Below, piece after piece: positions 1 through 9,305 of a stretch of 64,000 nucleotides of DNA. The stretch comes from Oscillospiraceae bacterium. GTDB lineage: Bacteria; Bacillota; Clostridia; Oscillospirales; CAG-272. Where the stretch lies: contig SVSI01000003.1 in NCBI GenBank assembly GCA_015064385.1, positions 116,434 through 180,433 of the forward strand, given 5' to 3'. A program made the position numbers and the translations under genes. The notes under the pieces are model-generated. The model was given only the letters and a program-made list of their open reading frames with translations. It was not told where the DNA came from and made no database searches. The stretch's first letter is position 1, and every line of letters starts with the position of its first letter.

Positions 1-698
1 AGGAAAATACAGGACTTGAGATCTACGAGGGCTTCGGTCAGACCGAAACCACTGTCGCAATAGGCACCTTCTATCCTTATATGAAGCCGATGCTCGGAGC
101 AATAGGAGTATCCGCTCCGCATATCGACGTACATATCGTTGATCTCGACGGAGACGACTGCCCGGTAGGACAGGTCGGAGAGATCTGCGTGAAGACCGAA
201 TATGAGACGAGACCTGTCGGTATTTGCCACAGCTATAACAGAAGCCGCGAGGATACAGAGGGCGTTTATTACGGCGGATTTTTCCACACGGGAGACACCG
301 CCTATAAGGACGAGCGCGGATATATCCACTACGTTGGAAGAAATGATGATATTATCAAATCGTCCGGATACAGAATAGGACCTTTCGAGATAGAAAGCGT
401 ACTCATTGAGCATCCCGCGGTGCTTGAGGTTGCCGTTACCGGTGTTCCCGATCCCGTGAGGGGCTTTAACGTAAAGGCGACCATCGTTCTCCAGAAGGGA
501 TACGAGGGAAGCCCCGAGCTTGTAAAAGAGCTTCAAAACTACGTTAAGAAGAACACGGCACCGTATAAATATCCGAGAGTCGTCGAGTTTGTTGACTCGC
601 TGCCGAAAACGGCAAGCGGAAAAATCCGCCGCACCGCGATAAGACAGAGAGATATGGAAAAGTATCTTGAGGAGCAGCAAAAGCAGAACAACGGCTAA
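1..698 (+). CDS. Acyl-CoA synthetase (AMP-forming), C-terminal part
   Basis: The open frame runs in from the left edge, so the N-terminal half is missing. The visible part starts inside the adenylate-forming core: the A5-type motif YEGFGQTET is near base 27, followed by TGD (about 289) and [20 protein letters not shown] (about 330), which is the hinge and A8 region. The C-terminal lysine motif [10 protein letters not shown] is at about 603-632. This is the layout of the medium-chain acyl-CoA/acetyl-CoA synthetase branch of the ANL superfamily, which activates a carboxylic acid as acyl-AMP and transfers it to CoA. The substrate cannot be read from this half. The next gene begins 15 bases downstream, so the two are probably co-transcribed. 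Confidence 0.85.
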   Translation, partial: ENTGLEIYEGFGQTETTVAIGTFYPYMKPMLGAIGVSAPHIDVHIVDLDGDDCPVGQVGEICVKTEYETRPVGICHSYNRSREDTEGVYYGGFFHTGDTAYKDERGYIHYVGRNDDIIKSSGYRIGPFEIESVLIEHPAVLEVAVTGVPDPVRGFNVKATIVLQKGYEGSPELVKELQNYVKKNTAPYKYPRVVEFVDSLPKTASGKIRRTAIRQRDMEKYLEEQQKQNNG

Positions 699-713
699 AT
701 AAGGAGAAATAAA

Positions 714-1607
714 ATGCTTATTTCAACTATGACCTCGCGCCTTGCGAAGGCGTTTGGCGATAAGGAAGCGCTTCGCATTATAAAGGAAACGGGCTACGAC
801 TGTGCCGATATGACGCTTGACGGAAGCGACGGCATTGATAGGGTAACGTCTCCCGATAGGATATCCTGGGCAAAGGATCTCAAAAAATATGCCGACTCTA
901 TCGGCATATTCTATAATCAAGCACACGCGCCCTTCGCTTTTCCTTTTGAAAAAAGCGAGAATTTCAAGACCGAGATAGTTCCGATAATATTAAATACCTT
1001 TGATGTCTGCTCGGCGCTTGGAGTAGATACGGTCATAGTACACCCGCTGCATCATATTTCTTATAAGAACAACCGCGAAAAGCTTCGCGAAATGAATATG
1101 GAGTATTACAATATACTCCGTCCCTACGCCGAAAACTGCGGTGTGAGGATATGCCTTGAAAATATGTTCCAGAGAGACCCCGAAACGCAGAGAAGGATAG
1201 AGTCAGTCTGCTGCTTTGACGGCGGATTTATCGACTATTTCGACTCTCTCGGCAGTAACACCTTTACCTGCTGTCTCGATATCGGACACTGTGGACTCGT
1301 CGGAACGAGCGCGCAGGATGCAATAAGAATGCTCGGTCACGACCGCATAGGTGCGCTCCACGTTCACGATAACGATCTTGTTACCGATCAGCATCTTGCT
1401 ATCGGTATGGGCAAGGTAAATTGGGACGAGGTCGCAAAAGCGCTTGCCGATATAGACTATAAGGGGATCTTTACTCTCGAGGCGGACTGCGCGTTTAATT
1501 TCGTACAAAAGGAATTTATGCCGTTAATGGCAAAATATATGTACGAGAGTGCAAAAGCCGTAACAGACAAGATAGAGGCGTACAAAAACGCTCAAAACAA
1601 CGAATAA
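714..1607 (+). CDS. Sugar phosphate isomerase/epimerase family TIM barrel
   Basis: A 297-residue protein of the AP endonuclease 2 / xylose isomerase-like TIM-barrel family. Recognisable pieces are NQAHAPF (strand 2 region), VIVHPLHH, ICLENM (metal-binding Glu), CLDIGHCGLVG (Asp and His ligands), LHVHDND and TLEADCAF near the end. Together these supply the usual Glu/Asp/His divalent-metal site. Family members isomerise or epimerise sugars, inositols or hydroxypyruvate; the substrate here is unknown. An AAGGAG Shine-Dalgarno site lies just before the start. It follows the acyl-CoA synthetase by 15 bases, so the two probably share a transcript, although a metabolic link is not obvious. Confidence 0.75.
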   Translation: MLISTMTSRLAKAFGDKEALRIIKETGYDCADMTLDGSDGIDRVTSPDRISWAKDLKKYADSIGIFYNQAHAPFAFPFEKSENFKTEIVPIILNTFDVCSALGVDTVIVHPLHHISYKNNREKLREMNMEYYNILRPYAENCGVRICLENMFQRDPETQRRIESVCCFDGGFIDYFDSLGSNTFTCCLDIGHCGLVGTSAQDAIRMLGHDRIGALHVHDNDLVTDQHLAIGMGKVNWDEVAKALADIDYKGIFTLEADCAFNFVQKEFMPLMAKYMYESAKAVTDKIEAYKNAQNNE

Positions 1608-1665
1608 AACAAACGGTTTCTTCAAAAAATACTGTTTAGTTAAAGTTCCGAAAGGATAAAAGATT

Positions 1666-3066
1666 ATGCCTGAAAAATTTGACGTAACTCCCGAAAACGA
1701 GAAAAATAAGGTATTATCCGATAACGGCAAGGATATCTTTGCGCGTAACGACAGCGTGCTCGATAATCTTTCGTTTGAAAGTGAGGTGCCTCTTTTTCCC
1801 GCGTCCTCAAACGAGGATACGTCACTCGGGTTTGACACTCTCGAAACGGTAGAGGAAGAAAAAGAGAATAATAAAAAATCCGAAAAATCACCACGCAGAG
1901 TCGTTGTAAAAAAGAAGGTCGTTCACGATCACGGTGTGGGCGTGAGAAGTCTTGCTTTTACGATCGTTTACGTTATTGCGGTACTCCTGCTCGCATTCCT
2001 TCTTGCGTATTTTATTATCACCAGAGGAAACGATGCATTTGCTTTCGTTAAGGAAGACGTAGAGGTAACGGTTGAGATCAAGAACGAAAATATGTCGCTT
2101 GACGAGCTGGCAGAGCTTCTCCACGATGCGGGCGCGATAAGATATCCGGGATTTTTCAAGCTTTACGTTAAGCTCAAGCACGACGGTAAATTTGGGCTGA
2201 AAGCAAATACCTACACCTTCTCGGCGGCAAATAACTACGACGTTATACTGACCAATGTCAATCCGAGGCCTCCGCGCGAGACTATTTCGATAACGATACC
2301 CGAGGGATTTACTACCGACGATATAATAGACCTTTTCGTCTCCAGAGGAATAGGCACCAAAGAGGGATTTACCGAAGTCATAAACAACGGAGAATTCAAC
2401 TACTGGTTCCTCGAGCCGCTCAAAGAGGAAACGCACGAGGAAAGATTTTACCGCCTTGACGGATACCTCTATCCCGACACCTATTATTTCTACACCAACA
2501 GCAGTGAGCGAACCGTCATCAAAAAGCTGCTTGATAACTTCAACAAGAAGTTTGCAAAGGTATATGAAAACAGATGCGAGGAGCTCGGAATCACGATAGA
2601 CGAGGCGATCATTCTCGCTTCGATAATTCAGTGCGAGGCAAAATACCCCGTGGATTACGAGTACGTTTCAAGCGTTCTTCACAACCGTCTCAAGGACAAA
2701 AAGAATTATCCTAAATTTGAGTGTGACGTAACGCTCCAGTACTATTTCAGACACGTTGAAGGTGCAAGACACGCAGAGCTCACGGCTGAAGATCTTTTGA
2801 TCGATTCTCAGTATAATACAAGAAAGAAAGCGGGATACACGCCCGGACCGATATGCAGTCCGTCCCTTACTGCTATAAAAGCCGCGCTTTATCCGGCAAG
2901 CACGAAATACACATTCTTCATTTCGCTGCCGGACGGATATAACATCTACGCAACGAGCTATGCACAGCACGAGCTCTTTATCGGAGGACTTCTCGACGAG
3001 AAGAAGCTTGAGGAGATCAAGAAGAAGTATTCGAGTCACATTCCGGGATATAACGGTAACGACTAA
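1666..3066 (+). CDS. mltG: Endolytic murein transglycosylase MltG
   Basis: MltG (YceG-like) cleaves nascent glycan strands at the membrane and is thought to set glycan length. This 466-residue protein has an unusually long acidic cytoplasmic N-terminus (1-90), one membrane segment (about 95-118), then a LysM-like subdomain and the catalytic YceG domain. The family motif reads ASIIQCEAK. In E. coli it is ASIIEKET with the second Glu (E218) catalytic, so the catalytic Glu is kept (E324) while the first Glu is Gln. Downstream blocks DVTLQYY, SQYNTR and GLPPG-like PGPICSPS also fit. A hairpin terminator follows immediately, which separates this gene from uppP. Confidence 0.92.
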   Translation: MPEKFDVTPENEKNKVLSDNGKDIFARNDSVLDNLSFESEVPLFPASSNEDTSLGFDTLETVEEEKENNKKSEKSPRRVVVKKKVVHDHGVGVRSLAFTIVYVIAVLLLAFLLAYFIITRGNDAFAFVKEDVEVTVEIKNENMSLDELAELLHDAGAIRYPGFFKLYVKLKHDGKFGLKANTYTFSAANNYDVILTNVNPRPPRETISITIPEGFTTDDIIDLFVSRGIGTKEGFTEVINNGEFNYWFLEPLKEETHEERFYRLDGYLYPDTYYFYTNSSERTVIKKLLDNFNKKFAKVYENRCEELGITIDEAIILASIIQCEAKYPVDYEYVSSVLHNRLKDKKNYPKFECDVTLQYYFRHVEGARHAELTAEDLLIDSQYNTRKKAGYTPGPICSPSLTAIKAALYPASTKYTFFISLPDGYNIYATSYAQHELFIGGLLDEKKLEEIKKKYSSHIPGYNGND

Positions 3067-3076
3067 ATTAAAAAAC

Positions 3077-3107
3077 AAGCTCCGCCTTGAAAAAGCGGAG
3101 CTTTTGT
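3077..3107 (+). terminator. Rho-independent terminator after mltG
   Basis: Nine-base-pair stem AAGCTCCGC / GCGGAGCTT (3077-3085 with 3095-3103), followed by a short T run. It starts 10 bases after the mltG stop codon. Confidence 0.8.
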
Positions 3108-3191
3108 TATTTTAGACCGAAAAGCAGAGCGAAAGCGAGAAAAAATGAGAAAAAACAGGAAAATAAATTCAAGTTTATTGGCAGTTCCTAC

Positions 3192-3220
3192 TTGTAATTT
3201 CTTTAGTAATATGATAATAT
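3192..3220 (+). promoter_or_regulatory. Possible sigma-A promoter for uppP
   Basis: TTGTAA at 3192-3197, a 17-base spacer, then TAATAT at 3215-3220 preceded by a TG (extended -10). The surrounding 150 bases are AT-rich and otherwise empty. The match is partial, so this is a candidate only. Confidence 0.4.
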
Positions 3221-3270
3221 TATTATGAATATTTATATATACTACAAGTTTCACAAGGAGAAAAGCGAAA

Positions 3271-4104
3271 ATGACTATATGGGAGTCGATACTCTACGGA
3301 ATAATTCAGGGACTTACCGAATTTCTTCCCGTATCCAGCTCGGGACATCTTGCTATGATACAGAATATGACCGGCTTTGGGGAGGGAATGGATGCCTTGG
3401 CGTTTAACGTGCTTTTGCACCTCGGAACGCTTATTGCGGTCTGTATAGTTTACTTTAAGGACGTTATAGGACTTGTAAAGAGCTTTTTCACACTCTGCGC
3501 AAAGCTTTTTAAGGGAAAATTCAAGCTTTCCGAATATTCGCTTCACGAAAAGCTAGTCGTTTACATAATAATTGCAACCTTGCCCCTGTTTCCCATGATG
3601 CTCATTGAGGACTATCTCGATATAGTCTCGGGATATCTCGGTCTCGTCGGAGCACTGCTTATCTTCAACGGACTCGTGCTTATAGTGTCCGATAAGCTCT
3701 CAAGAGGAAACAGAACGCTCGACGATATGAAGCCGAAAAACGCGCTTCTTATAGGCATTTGTCAGATGTTTGCCCTTCTTCCGGGAATTTCACGTTCGGG
3801 TTCGACCATTACGGGCGGACTTCTGAACTCGCTTGAGCGTCCCGATGCAGTACGCTTTTCCTTCCTGCTTTCGATCCCCGCGATCCTCGGCGCTTCGGTT
3901 TTGAAGCTCCCTGATTTTTTCAAAAATACTCCCGACGCTAAAACGCTCGGTGTATATTTGGTCGGTGCAGTAGTATCTGCCATCGTTGGTATATGCGCGA
4001 TAAAGCTGCTCGGATACGTGTCAAAAAAATCAAATTTCCGAATTTTCTCATACTATTGCTTTGCGGCAGGCGCGTTTGCAATAGCGTGGAGCATCTTTAT
4101 GTAA
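3271..4104 (+). CDS. uppP: Undecaprenyl-diphosphate phosphatase (BacA/UppP)
   Basis: Integral membrane phosphatase that recycles undecaprenyl pyrophosphate to the monophosphate carrier used for peptidoglycan and wall polymers, and that confers bacitracin tolerance. The 277-residue length is normal. Both family signatures are present: GLTEFLPVSSSGHL near residue 14, with the catalytic Glu and Ser/His, and LLPGISRSGSTI near residue 170. Several hydrophobic segments fill the rest. A good AAGGAG site precedes the ATG. It sits between mltG and ftsK, all envelope or division functions, but has its own candidate promoter. Confidence 0.95.
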   Translation: MTIWESILYGIIQGLTEFLPVSSSGHLAMIQNMTGFGEGMDALAFNVLLHLGTLIAVCIVYFKDVIGLVKSFFTLCAKLFKGKFKLSEYSLHEKLVVYIIIATLPLFPMMLIEDYLDIVSGYLGLVGALLIFNGLVLIVSDKLSRGNRTLDDMKPKNALLIGICQMFALLPGISRSGSTITGGLLNSLERPDAVRFSFLLSIPAILGASVLKLPDFFKNTPDAKTLGVYLVGAVVSAIVGICAIKLLGYVSKKSNFRIFSYYCFAAGAFAIAWSIFM

Positions 4105-4142
4105 GATAAAAAGACGTTAGAGAAAGGATCTTTCAAAACGAT

Positions 4143-7004
4143 ATGGCAAATAAAACGAGTAAGAAAAATAATAAAGAACCCGATATTATCGAAAGAAGAA
4201 AGCCGGCGAAAAATCCGGACGATGAATTTATAAAGCGTTCAAAGCGCGAAAAGAAGGTGCAAGTCTCCGAGAGCGCGCCCGAAAAGGCGCCCACGCCTCC
4301 GAATCCGGATAGCATAGGAAATCAAGCGATGGTGTTCGTTATGGCGGTCTGTGCGATATTTTTCGCGTTCTGCCTACTTCTCACCAATATGAGCAAGGGT
4401 ACCGATGCAGTATCCGGCCCCGTCGGATATAATACCTGCAAGGTAATATACGGTCTCTTCGGATACGGCGCGTACCTTATACCGATCGTGTTCGCGCTTT
4501 ATGCGGCTTACTGGAACAGATGCGTCGTAAAGGGAACCGTGCTTCAAAAAATAGTTATCGGTATGTTTATGGTCGTGGCGTGCTCCACTCTCATACAGTC
4601 GTTTGGACTCGTAGTCGGCGGATTTGACGCTTCGGTCAAATTCTGGGATCTTGACGTATATTACGACTTTATGTCAAGACGAAGCGGCGGCGGAATAACG
4701 GGCGGATTCATCGGCGGAATGCTCTTTGCGGGATTCAAGACGGTGTCTCTCGTTCTGGCGGCGGCGTTTCTTCTCACGATGATAATGTTTATGTTTGAGA
4801 TAACTCCCGCCAAGCTTTGGAGGGCGATGGTACGCCTTTTCAAATGGATCGTAAGAAGCATAAAGGAGCGTCGCGAAGCGGCAAAAGAGAGACGTGCCGA
4901 GGCAAAAGCACGCGAGATAGAGGAACGCGAGCGTCTTGAGGCGGCAAGAATTGCCGAGGAAAAGGAACGCGCGCGCCACTACGAGGAGCTCGAAAGAGAG
5001 CGCCGTGAAAGAGAAAAGCAGAAGGCGGCAAACGAGAGTGAGCCCGAGGAAAACGAAAAATCGGCAGTTTCCATTCCGATCACCACCTTCAGCGATATTG
5101 CCAAGGGTGACGGTGCAGAATCGGAGAAGCCCGAGAAGAAGGGCGTTGAGGTTACTCCCGTCAAGCTGCGCAAGGTAAACAACTACAAGACGGTTCCCGA
5201 CGTTGCACCTGCAGTAGATGACACGGAGACCGAGGACGTCGGTGACGAGGTAGTCAAAGAGGTGTTCAGCGAAAACGGTGAAGACCTCCGCCGCGGAGAG
5301 TATATTCCCGCGGGCGAAAAGGAATACGATATTGACGGCAACCAGATAAGAAAACAGGAGGCAAAGCCCGAAAAAATAAAGCCCGTGAAGACCGAGCCCG
5401 AGAGAGTTATAACTCCCAACGAGTTTGACGATCTTCCCATCGAGGTTATGGAGGTCGATCGCGAAGGCGTTGTTGAGAGTACCTCTCCCGTTACGGACAA
5501 GCCGTACGAGCTTCCTCCCATCGAGCTGCTCAGCACGGGAGACACCTCGGACGGCGACTCGCCCGAGGAGCTTGAGGCAAATGCAAAGCGTTTGGTCGAG
5601 GTGCTGCGCAGCTTCAAGGTGGACGTTGAGGTCGTACATATTTCTCACGGACCTACGATAACCAGATACGAGGTCGCTCCCAAGGCGGGAGTAAAGGTTC
5701 GTTCGATAGCGGGACTCGTTGACGATATTGCCCTTAATATGAAGACCAGCGGCGTTCGTATCGAGCCCATTCCGGGCAAGGTCGCAGTAGGAATAGAGGT
5801 ACCTAACAGATGCAGAGCAACGGTATTCCTCAGAAATCTTATTGATACCGAACAGTTCAGAAATGCCAAGAGCAAGGTCACCTGCGCGCTCGGTGTGAAC
5901 GTAGCGGGCGAGCCCGTGCTTCTCGATATTGCCAAAATGCCCCACCTGCTTATCGCGGGTGCTACCGGTATGGGTAAATCGGTATGTATAAACAGTCTGC
6001 TCGTAAGTCTTCTTTACAGAGCAAAGCCGGACGAGGTAAAGCTTATCCTCGTTGACCCGAAGAAGGTCGAGCTTAACACATATAATAAGCTTCCTCACCT
6101 GCTCGTGCCCGTGCTCAACGAGCCGAGAAAGGCGGCGGGTGCGCTTGCCTGGGCAGTTATTGAGATGGAGCGTCGCTTTACTCTTATAGAGCAGTACGGT
6201 GTTCGTAACCTTGCGGGATATAACGCGATAGTTGCTCAAAATCCCGAAATGGAATATCTTCCCCATATAATCATAGTTATAGACGAGCTTGCCGACCTTA
6301 TGATGCAGGCGCACGACGACGTTGAGGATTCGATATGCCGTCTTGCGGCAAAGGCGCGTGCGGCGGGAATGCACATGATAGTCGGTACACAGCGTCCGTC
6401 GGTTGACGTTATTACCGGTCTTATCAAGGCAAATATCCCCTCGAGAATCGCATTTACCGTTGCATCCAACGCAGACTCGAGAACGATAATCGACGTAGCA
6501 GGCGCAGAAAAGCTGATCGGACGCGGAGATATGCTCTACGCTCCCGTTCAGGAAATGAAGCCCCTTAGACTTCAGGGCTCGTTCGTCAGCGACGGCGAGG
6601 TTGAGAAGGTAGTTTCCTTTATAAACGACCAGTGTGAGGTAGTTTACGATTCGGATATCATACAGGAGATCGAAGAGCAGGCAGCTCTTTGCGGAGACAA
6701 GAAAAAGAAGGGCGCAGGCGGAATGTCGGGTGCAGACGGAGAATCGGACGATTCCGAGCTCGACTCGAAATTCTACGATGCGGTTGAGCTTGCAGTTGAC
6801 GAGGGTAAGATATCGACCTCTCTGATACAGAGAAAGCTCTCCCTCGGTTATGGCCGTGCCGCAAAGATCATTGACGAGATGGAAAAGCGCGGTATAGTCA
6901 GCGCTCCCGACGGACAGAAGCCGAGAACCGTGCTCATATCTCAACAGGAATATTACGAGATGAGAATAAGACAGAATATGTCCGAAACCTCTTACGACGA
7001 TTAG
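4143..7004 (+). CDS. ftsK: DNA translocase FtsK/SpoIIIE
   Basis: Septum-located ATP-driven DNA pump that moves chromosomes through the closing division or sporulation septum. The 953 residues are arranged in the family order: charged N-terminus, about four membrane segments between residues 61 and 218, a highly charged linker (about 235-480; the Lys/Glu/Arg-rich part probably coiled), then the RecA-like motor. The motor shows Walker A GATGMGKS (about 605-612), LVDPKKVEL, the Walker B region IDELADLMM (about 712) and TQRPSVDVITG. The C-terminal winged-helix gamma domain (from about 876: SKFYDAVELAVDEGKIS) recognises polar sequences. Start is ATG after GAGAAAGGATC. Whether it serves vegetative division (FtsK) or sporulation (SpoIIIE) cannot be told from sequence. 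Confidence 0.95.
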   Translation: MANKTSKKNNKEPDIIERRKPAKNPDDEFIKRSKREKKVQVSESAPEKAPTPPNPDSIGNQAMVFVMAVCAIFFAFCLLLTNMSKGTDAVSGPVGYNTCKVIYGLFGYGAYLIPIVFALYAAYWNRCVVKGTVLQKIVIGMFMVVACSTLIQSFGLVVGGFDASVKFWDLDVYYDFMSRRSGGGITGGFIGGMLFAGFKTVSLVLAAAFLLTMIMFMFEITPAKLWRAMVRLFKWIVRSIKERREAAKERRAEAKAREIEERERLEAARIAEEKERARHYEELERERREREKQKAANESEPEENEKSAVSIPITTFSDIAKGDGAESEKPEKKGVEVTPVKLRKVNNYKTVPDVAPAVDDTETEDVGDEVVKEVFSENGEDLRRGEYIPAGEKEYDIDGNQIRKQEAKPEKIKPVKTEPERVITPNEFDDLPIEVMEVDREGVVESTSPVTDKPYELPPIELLSTGDTSDGDSPEELEANAKRLVEVLRSFKVDVEVVHISHGPTITRYEVAPKAGVKVRSIAGLVDDIALNMKTSGVRIEPIPGKVAVGIEVPNRCRATVFLRNLIDTEQFRNAKSKVTCALGVNVAGEPVLLDIAKMPHLLIAGATGMGKSVCINSLLVSLLYRAKPDEVKLILVDPKKVELNTYNKLPHLLVPVLNEPRKAAGALAWAVIEMERRFTLIEQYGVRNLAGYNAIVAQNPEMEYLPHIIIVIDELADLMMQAHDDVEDSICRLAAKARAAGMHMIVGTQRPSVDVITGLIKANIPSRIAFTVASNADSRTIIDVAGAEKLIGRGDMLYAPVQEMKPLRLQGSFVSDGEVEKVVSFINDQCEVVYDSDIIQEIEEQAALCGDKKKKGAGGMSGADGESDDSELDSKFYDAVELAVDEGKISTSLIQRKLSLGYGRAAKIIDEMEKRGIVSAPDGQKPRTVLISQQEYYEMRIRQNMSETSYDD

Positions 7005-7176
7005 CCAAGACCCTTTTGGGAAAAGGGTCTTGGAACCCCAAAACCTTTATGGAACCCCTTTTTGGAAAAAGGTGTTCCAAACCTCCCCAAAAACTTTACT
7101 TAAAATAGATTTGGCTTTGTTTTTAGTAAAGTTTTTGAAAGAGCGCGAGAAAACTTTTTGAAAAAAGTTTTCTCGC
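7005..7176. repeat. Cluster of four stacked hairpins between ftsK and the DJ-1 gene
   Basis: Four consecutive inverted repeats fill this 172-base gap: 13-bp arms CCAAGACCCTTTT/AAAAGGGTCTTGG (7005-7033); 13-bp arms with one mismatch (7051-7078); 12-bp arms AAAAACTTTACT/AGTAAAGTTTTT (7089-7136); and 14-bp arms GCGAGAAAACTTTT/AAAAGTTTTCTCGC with a TGAA loop (7145-7176). The first could terminate ftsK, but it lacks a clean T run. The last repeat has a relative at 18211-18242 upstream of mutS, so this looks like a dispersed palindromic element rather than a simple terminator. Confidence 0.75.
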
Positions 7177-7197
7177 AAAAAGAAAGGAAAAAACAAG

Positions 7198-7749
7198 ATG
7201 GTTTACGTCTTTTTAGCAAACGGTTTTGAAGAGACAGAGGCAATTTGCCCGATAGATATAATGATGCGCGCGGGAATAGAGGTAGAGCTTATCTCGGTGT
7301 CCGACGAGCTAAATGTCGTTGGATCACACGGCATAGCTCTTAAGGCACACAAGAAAATAAACGAGATATCGCTTGCGGACGATCTTCCCGAGCTTATTAT
7401 GCTTCCCGGCGGAATGCCCGGAACTACCAATTTGCTCGCCTGCCGTCCGCTTCGCGAGATAATAGTGAACGCTTCGGAGGCGGGCGTCCCGATAGCGGCG
7501 ATATGCGCCGCACCTATGATACTCGGAAAGCTCGGACTTTTGGAGGGCAAGCGTGCGACCTGTTATGGCGGGTTTGAAAAGGAGCTTATCGGCGCAAAGG
7601 TTTCCCGACTTTTCAGAGTCGTGACCGACGGAAACATTATAACTGGTGCGGGAATGGGCGTTGCAAATCAGTTTGGACTTGCAATTGTCAAAAAAATACG
7701 CTCCCGAAAGGAAGCATTCAGGATAGCAAGATCGATCAGATTTATTTAA
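7198..7749 (+). CDS. DJ-1/PfpI family protein (ThiJ/YajL-like)
   Basis: A 183-residue protein of the DJ-1/ThiJ/PfpI superfamily. It opens with the typical strand MVYVFLANGFEETEA, whose Glu neighbours the active site, and contains LIMLPGGMPGTTNL and the nucleophile elbow AAICAAPMILG with the reactive Cys near residue 103. Family members act as protein or metabolite deglycases, glyoxalases or chaperones under stress; the exact activity is not predictable. The ribosome site AAAGGAAAA lies directly after a 14-bp hairpin, so the hairpin would sit in the 5' leader of the message. Confidence 0.88.
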   Translation: MVYVFLANGFEETEAICPIDIMMRAGIEVELISVSDELNVVGSHGIALKAHKKINEISLADDLPELIMLPGGMPGTTNLLACRPLREIIVNASEAGVPIAAICAAPMILGKLGLLEGKRATCYGGFEKELIGAKVSRLFRVVTDGNIITGAGMGVANQFGLAIVKKIRSRKEAFRIARSIRFI

Positions 7750-7788
7750 GACGCGCAAAAAAACGCGTAAACGGAGCATTTTACAAAG

Positions 7789-8376
7789 ATGTATCAGATA
7801 AAAGAAGAAAAAAAGGCACTTCGCGAGGAGTACTCCAAAAAGCGAAGTGAAATGGACTTAGAGCACAAAAAGTCGCTCGACAAAAAAATAATAGAGCGAT
7901 TTAAGGCGCTTGCAACGTACAGATACTCTCATACTCTGCTTCTGTACTATCCCATACAGGGAGAGATAGACGTTACCGGTCTTATAAACGACGCACTGCG
8001 CTCGGGCAAGAGAGTAGCTCTTCCGAGATGCGAGAGCCACGGCTCTGTAATGCACTTTCATTATATAAATTCGATAGACGATCTCAAAATCGGCAGATTC
8101 GGAATAATGGAGCCGCGCGAGGACGCAGAGCTTTTCTCGAAAGATAGTCTCGGTGGTCCTACGGTAGTGGTAATTCCCGCGCTTTCCTATGACCGCCTTG
8201 GGTACCGTCTCGGCTACGGAAGGGGCTTTTACGACAGATATTTCGGGCGTTCGGGAATATCCACCGTGGGACTCGTTTATTCCGAGTTCCTCACCGATAA
8301 GCTTCCGCACGGAAGATTTGATATTGCGGTCGATATCCTCATAACCGAAAAAGAGGTGAAGGTAATTGGCAAGTAA
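7789..8376 (+). CDS. 5-formyltetrahydrofolate cyclo-ligase
   Basis: Converts 5-formyl-THF to 5,10-methenyl-THF with ATP, recovering folate for one-carbon metabolism. The 195 residues carry the family blocks: an N-terminal Lys/Arg-rich helix (KALREEYSKKRSEM), YYPIQGEIDV, LPRC, and the C-terminal signature LGYGRGFYDRYF (about residues 142-153) that binds ATP and folate. The downstream CPBP protease gene begins inside its last codons (11-base overlap), so the two are translationally linked. Confidence 0.92.
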   Translation: MYQIKEEKKALREEYSKKRSEMDLEHKKSLDKKIIERFKALATYRYSHTLLLYYPIQGEIDVTGLINDALRSGKRVALPRCESHGSVMHFHYINSIDDLKIGRFGIMEPREDAELFSKDSLGGPTVVVIPALSYDRLGYRLGYGRGFYDRYFGRSGISTVGLVYSEFLTDKLPHGRFDIAVDILITEKEVKVIGK

Positions 8377-9289
8377 GTATAGAAGCTCGGGCGTTGCGCC
8401 GATACTTATACTTTTCGTTTTTATAATGACCATCGTGGTAAGGGTATTTGACCTGACGTCAGGACCAAGCGCAAGCGAGATCTTTGCCAGAACGATAGTT
8501 TCGCAGATAGTGATATTTGCGCTTCCCGGTCTTTTTTACTGCAGAACGCGTTCGGATAATTATTTTTCGAACATTCCCATAAGCGCAATGATACCGTCCA
8601 GAACGCTATTTCTCATTTATACTCTCATAGTTTTGGTGCTCGGCAGTATGCTCATACAGTTCGTCGTTTTCGCCATAGGAGGCAGTGAGTACAGCGTATC
8701 GACCACGGGACAGGAGCTTTTTGAGATAAGCGAGCAAAGCTCGTTTGTATATATTTTTCTGGCGCTCGGAGTTGTACCCGCGGTTTGTGAGGAGTTTGTA
8801 TTCCGCGGAATACTCCTTCACGAATATGCTCCGTACGGAAAATTCTGTGCGATAACGGTATCATCTCTTGCCTTTGCAATGCTCCATTTCAGCGTGAGCG
8901 GATTTCTTTCGTATTTCTTCTGCGGAATGGTGCTCGGTATCTCTTATTACGTTACGCAAAATCTGTTTATAACGATACTTCTGCACCTTATCAGTAATAT
9001 GTTCAGTATATACGCCGTTCCTCTTGTATCACAGATGATACTCGGATCGGGCAGTATGTCGCTCTCAATATTTATCGTAGTTTCGATATTTCTACTCGCG
9101 CTCACATTCTCGCTCAGAGAGGCGGCGATCGTTTACTGGGAGTATGCGGTCGGGGACGCGGTCATGAAGAAGCCCGCGACGCGTCAAAAGGGCAGAAGTA
9201 AGGGGATATACCTCATTACAGAGGTGTTTTTGTCTCCAATGTTTATCGTATGCGTTTTGCTGTTTATCATAATGGCAGTTACACTTTAA
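8366..9289 (+). CDS. CPBP family intramembrane metalloprotease
   Basis: A 307-residue multi-pass membrane protein of the CAAX protease/bacteriocin-processing (ABI) family. The three conserved motifs are present: CEEFVFRGIL (EExxxR), the first His in LHFSVSGF, and HLISNMF (HxxxN). They form the intramembrane metal site. Roughly eight hydrophobic segments. I chose the TTG at 8366 because GAGGTG lies at the right distance and the first membrane segment starts about nine residues in; the next Met would cut that segment. Substrate unknown. It overlaps the 3' end of the preceding gene. Confidence 0.85.
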   Translation: MASKYRSSGVAPILILFVFIMTIVVRVFDLTSGPSASEIFARTIVSQIVIFALPGLFYCRTRSDNYFSNIPISAMIPSRTLFLIYTLIVLVLGSMLIQFVVFAIGGSEYSVSTTGQELFEISEQSSFVYIFLALGVVPAVCEEFVFRGILLHEYAPYGKFCAITVSSLAFAMLHFSVSGFLSYFFCGMVLGISYYVTQNLFITILLHLISNMFSIYAVPLVSQMILGSGSMSLSIFIVVSIFLLALTFSLREAAIVYWEYAVGDAVMKKPATRQKGRSKGIYLITEVFLSPMFIVCVLLFIIMAVTL

Positions 9290-9305
9290 TGTAAAAAGGA
9301 AAATT

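Noticed and set aside
4674..6944. A long open frame antisense to ftsK
   Set aside because: It has no ribosome site and no recognisable domain, and FtsK on the other strand is certain. It arises from the codon bias of the sense gene. The same holds for the long antisense frame across thrS.
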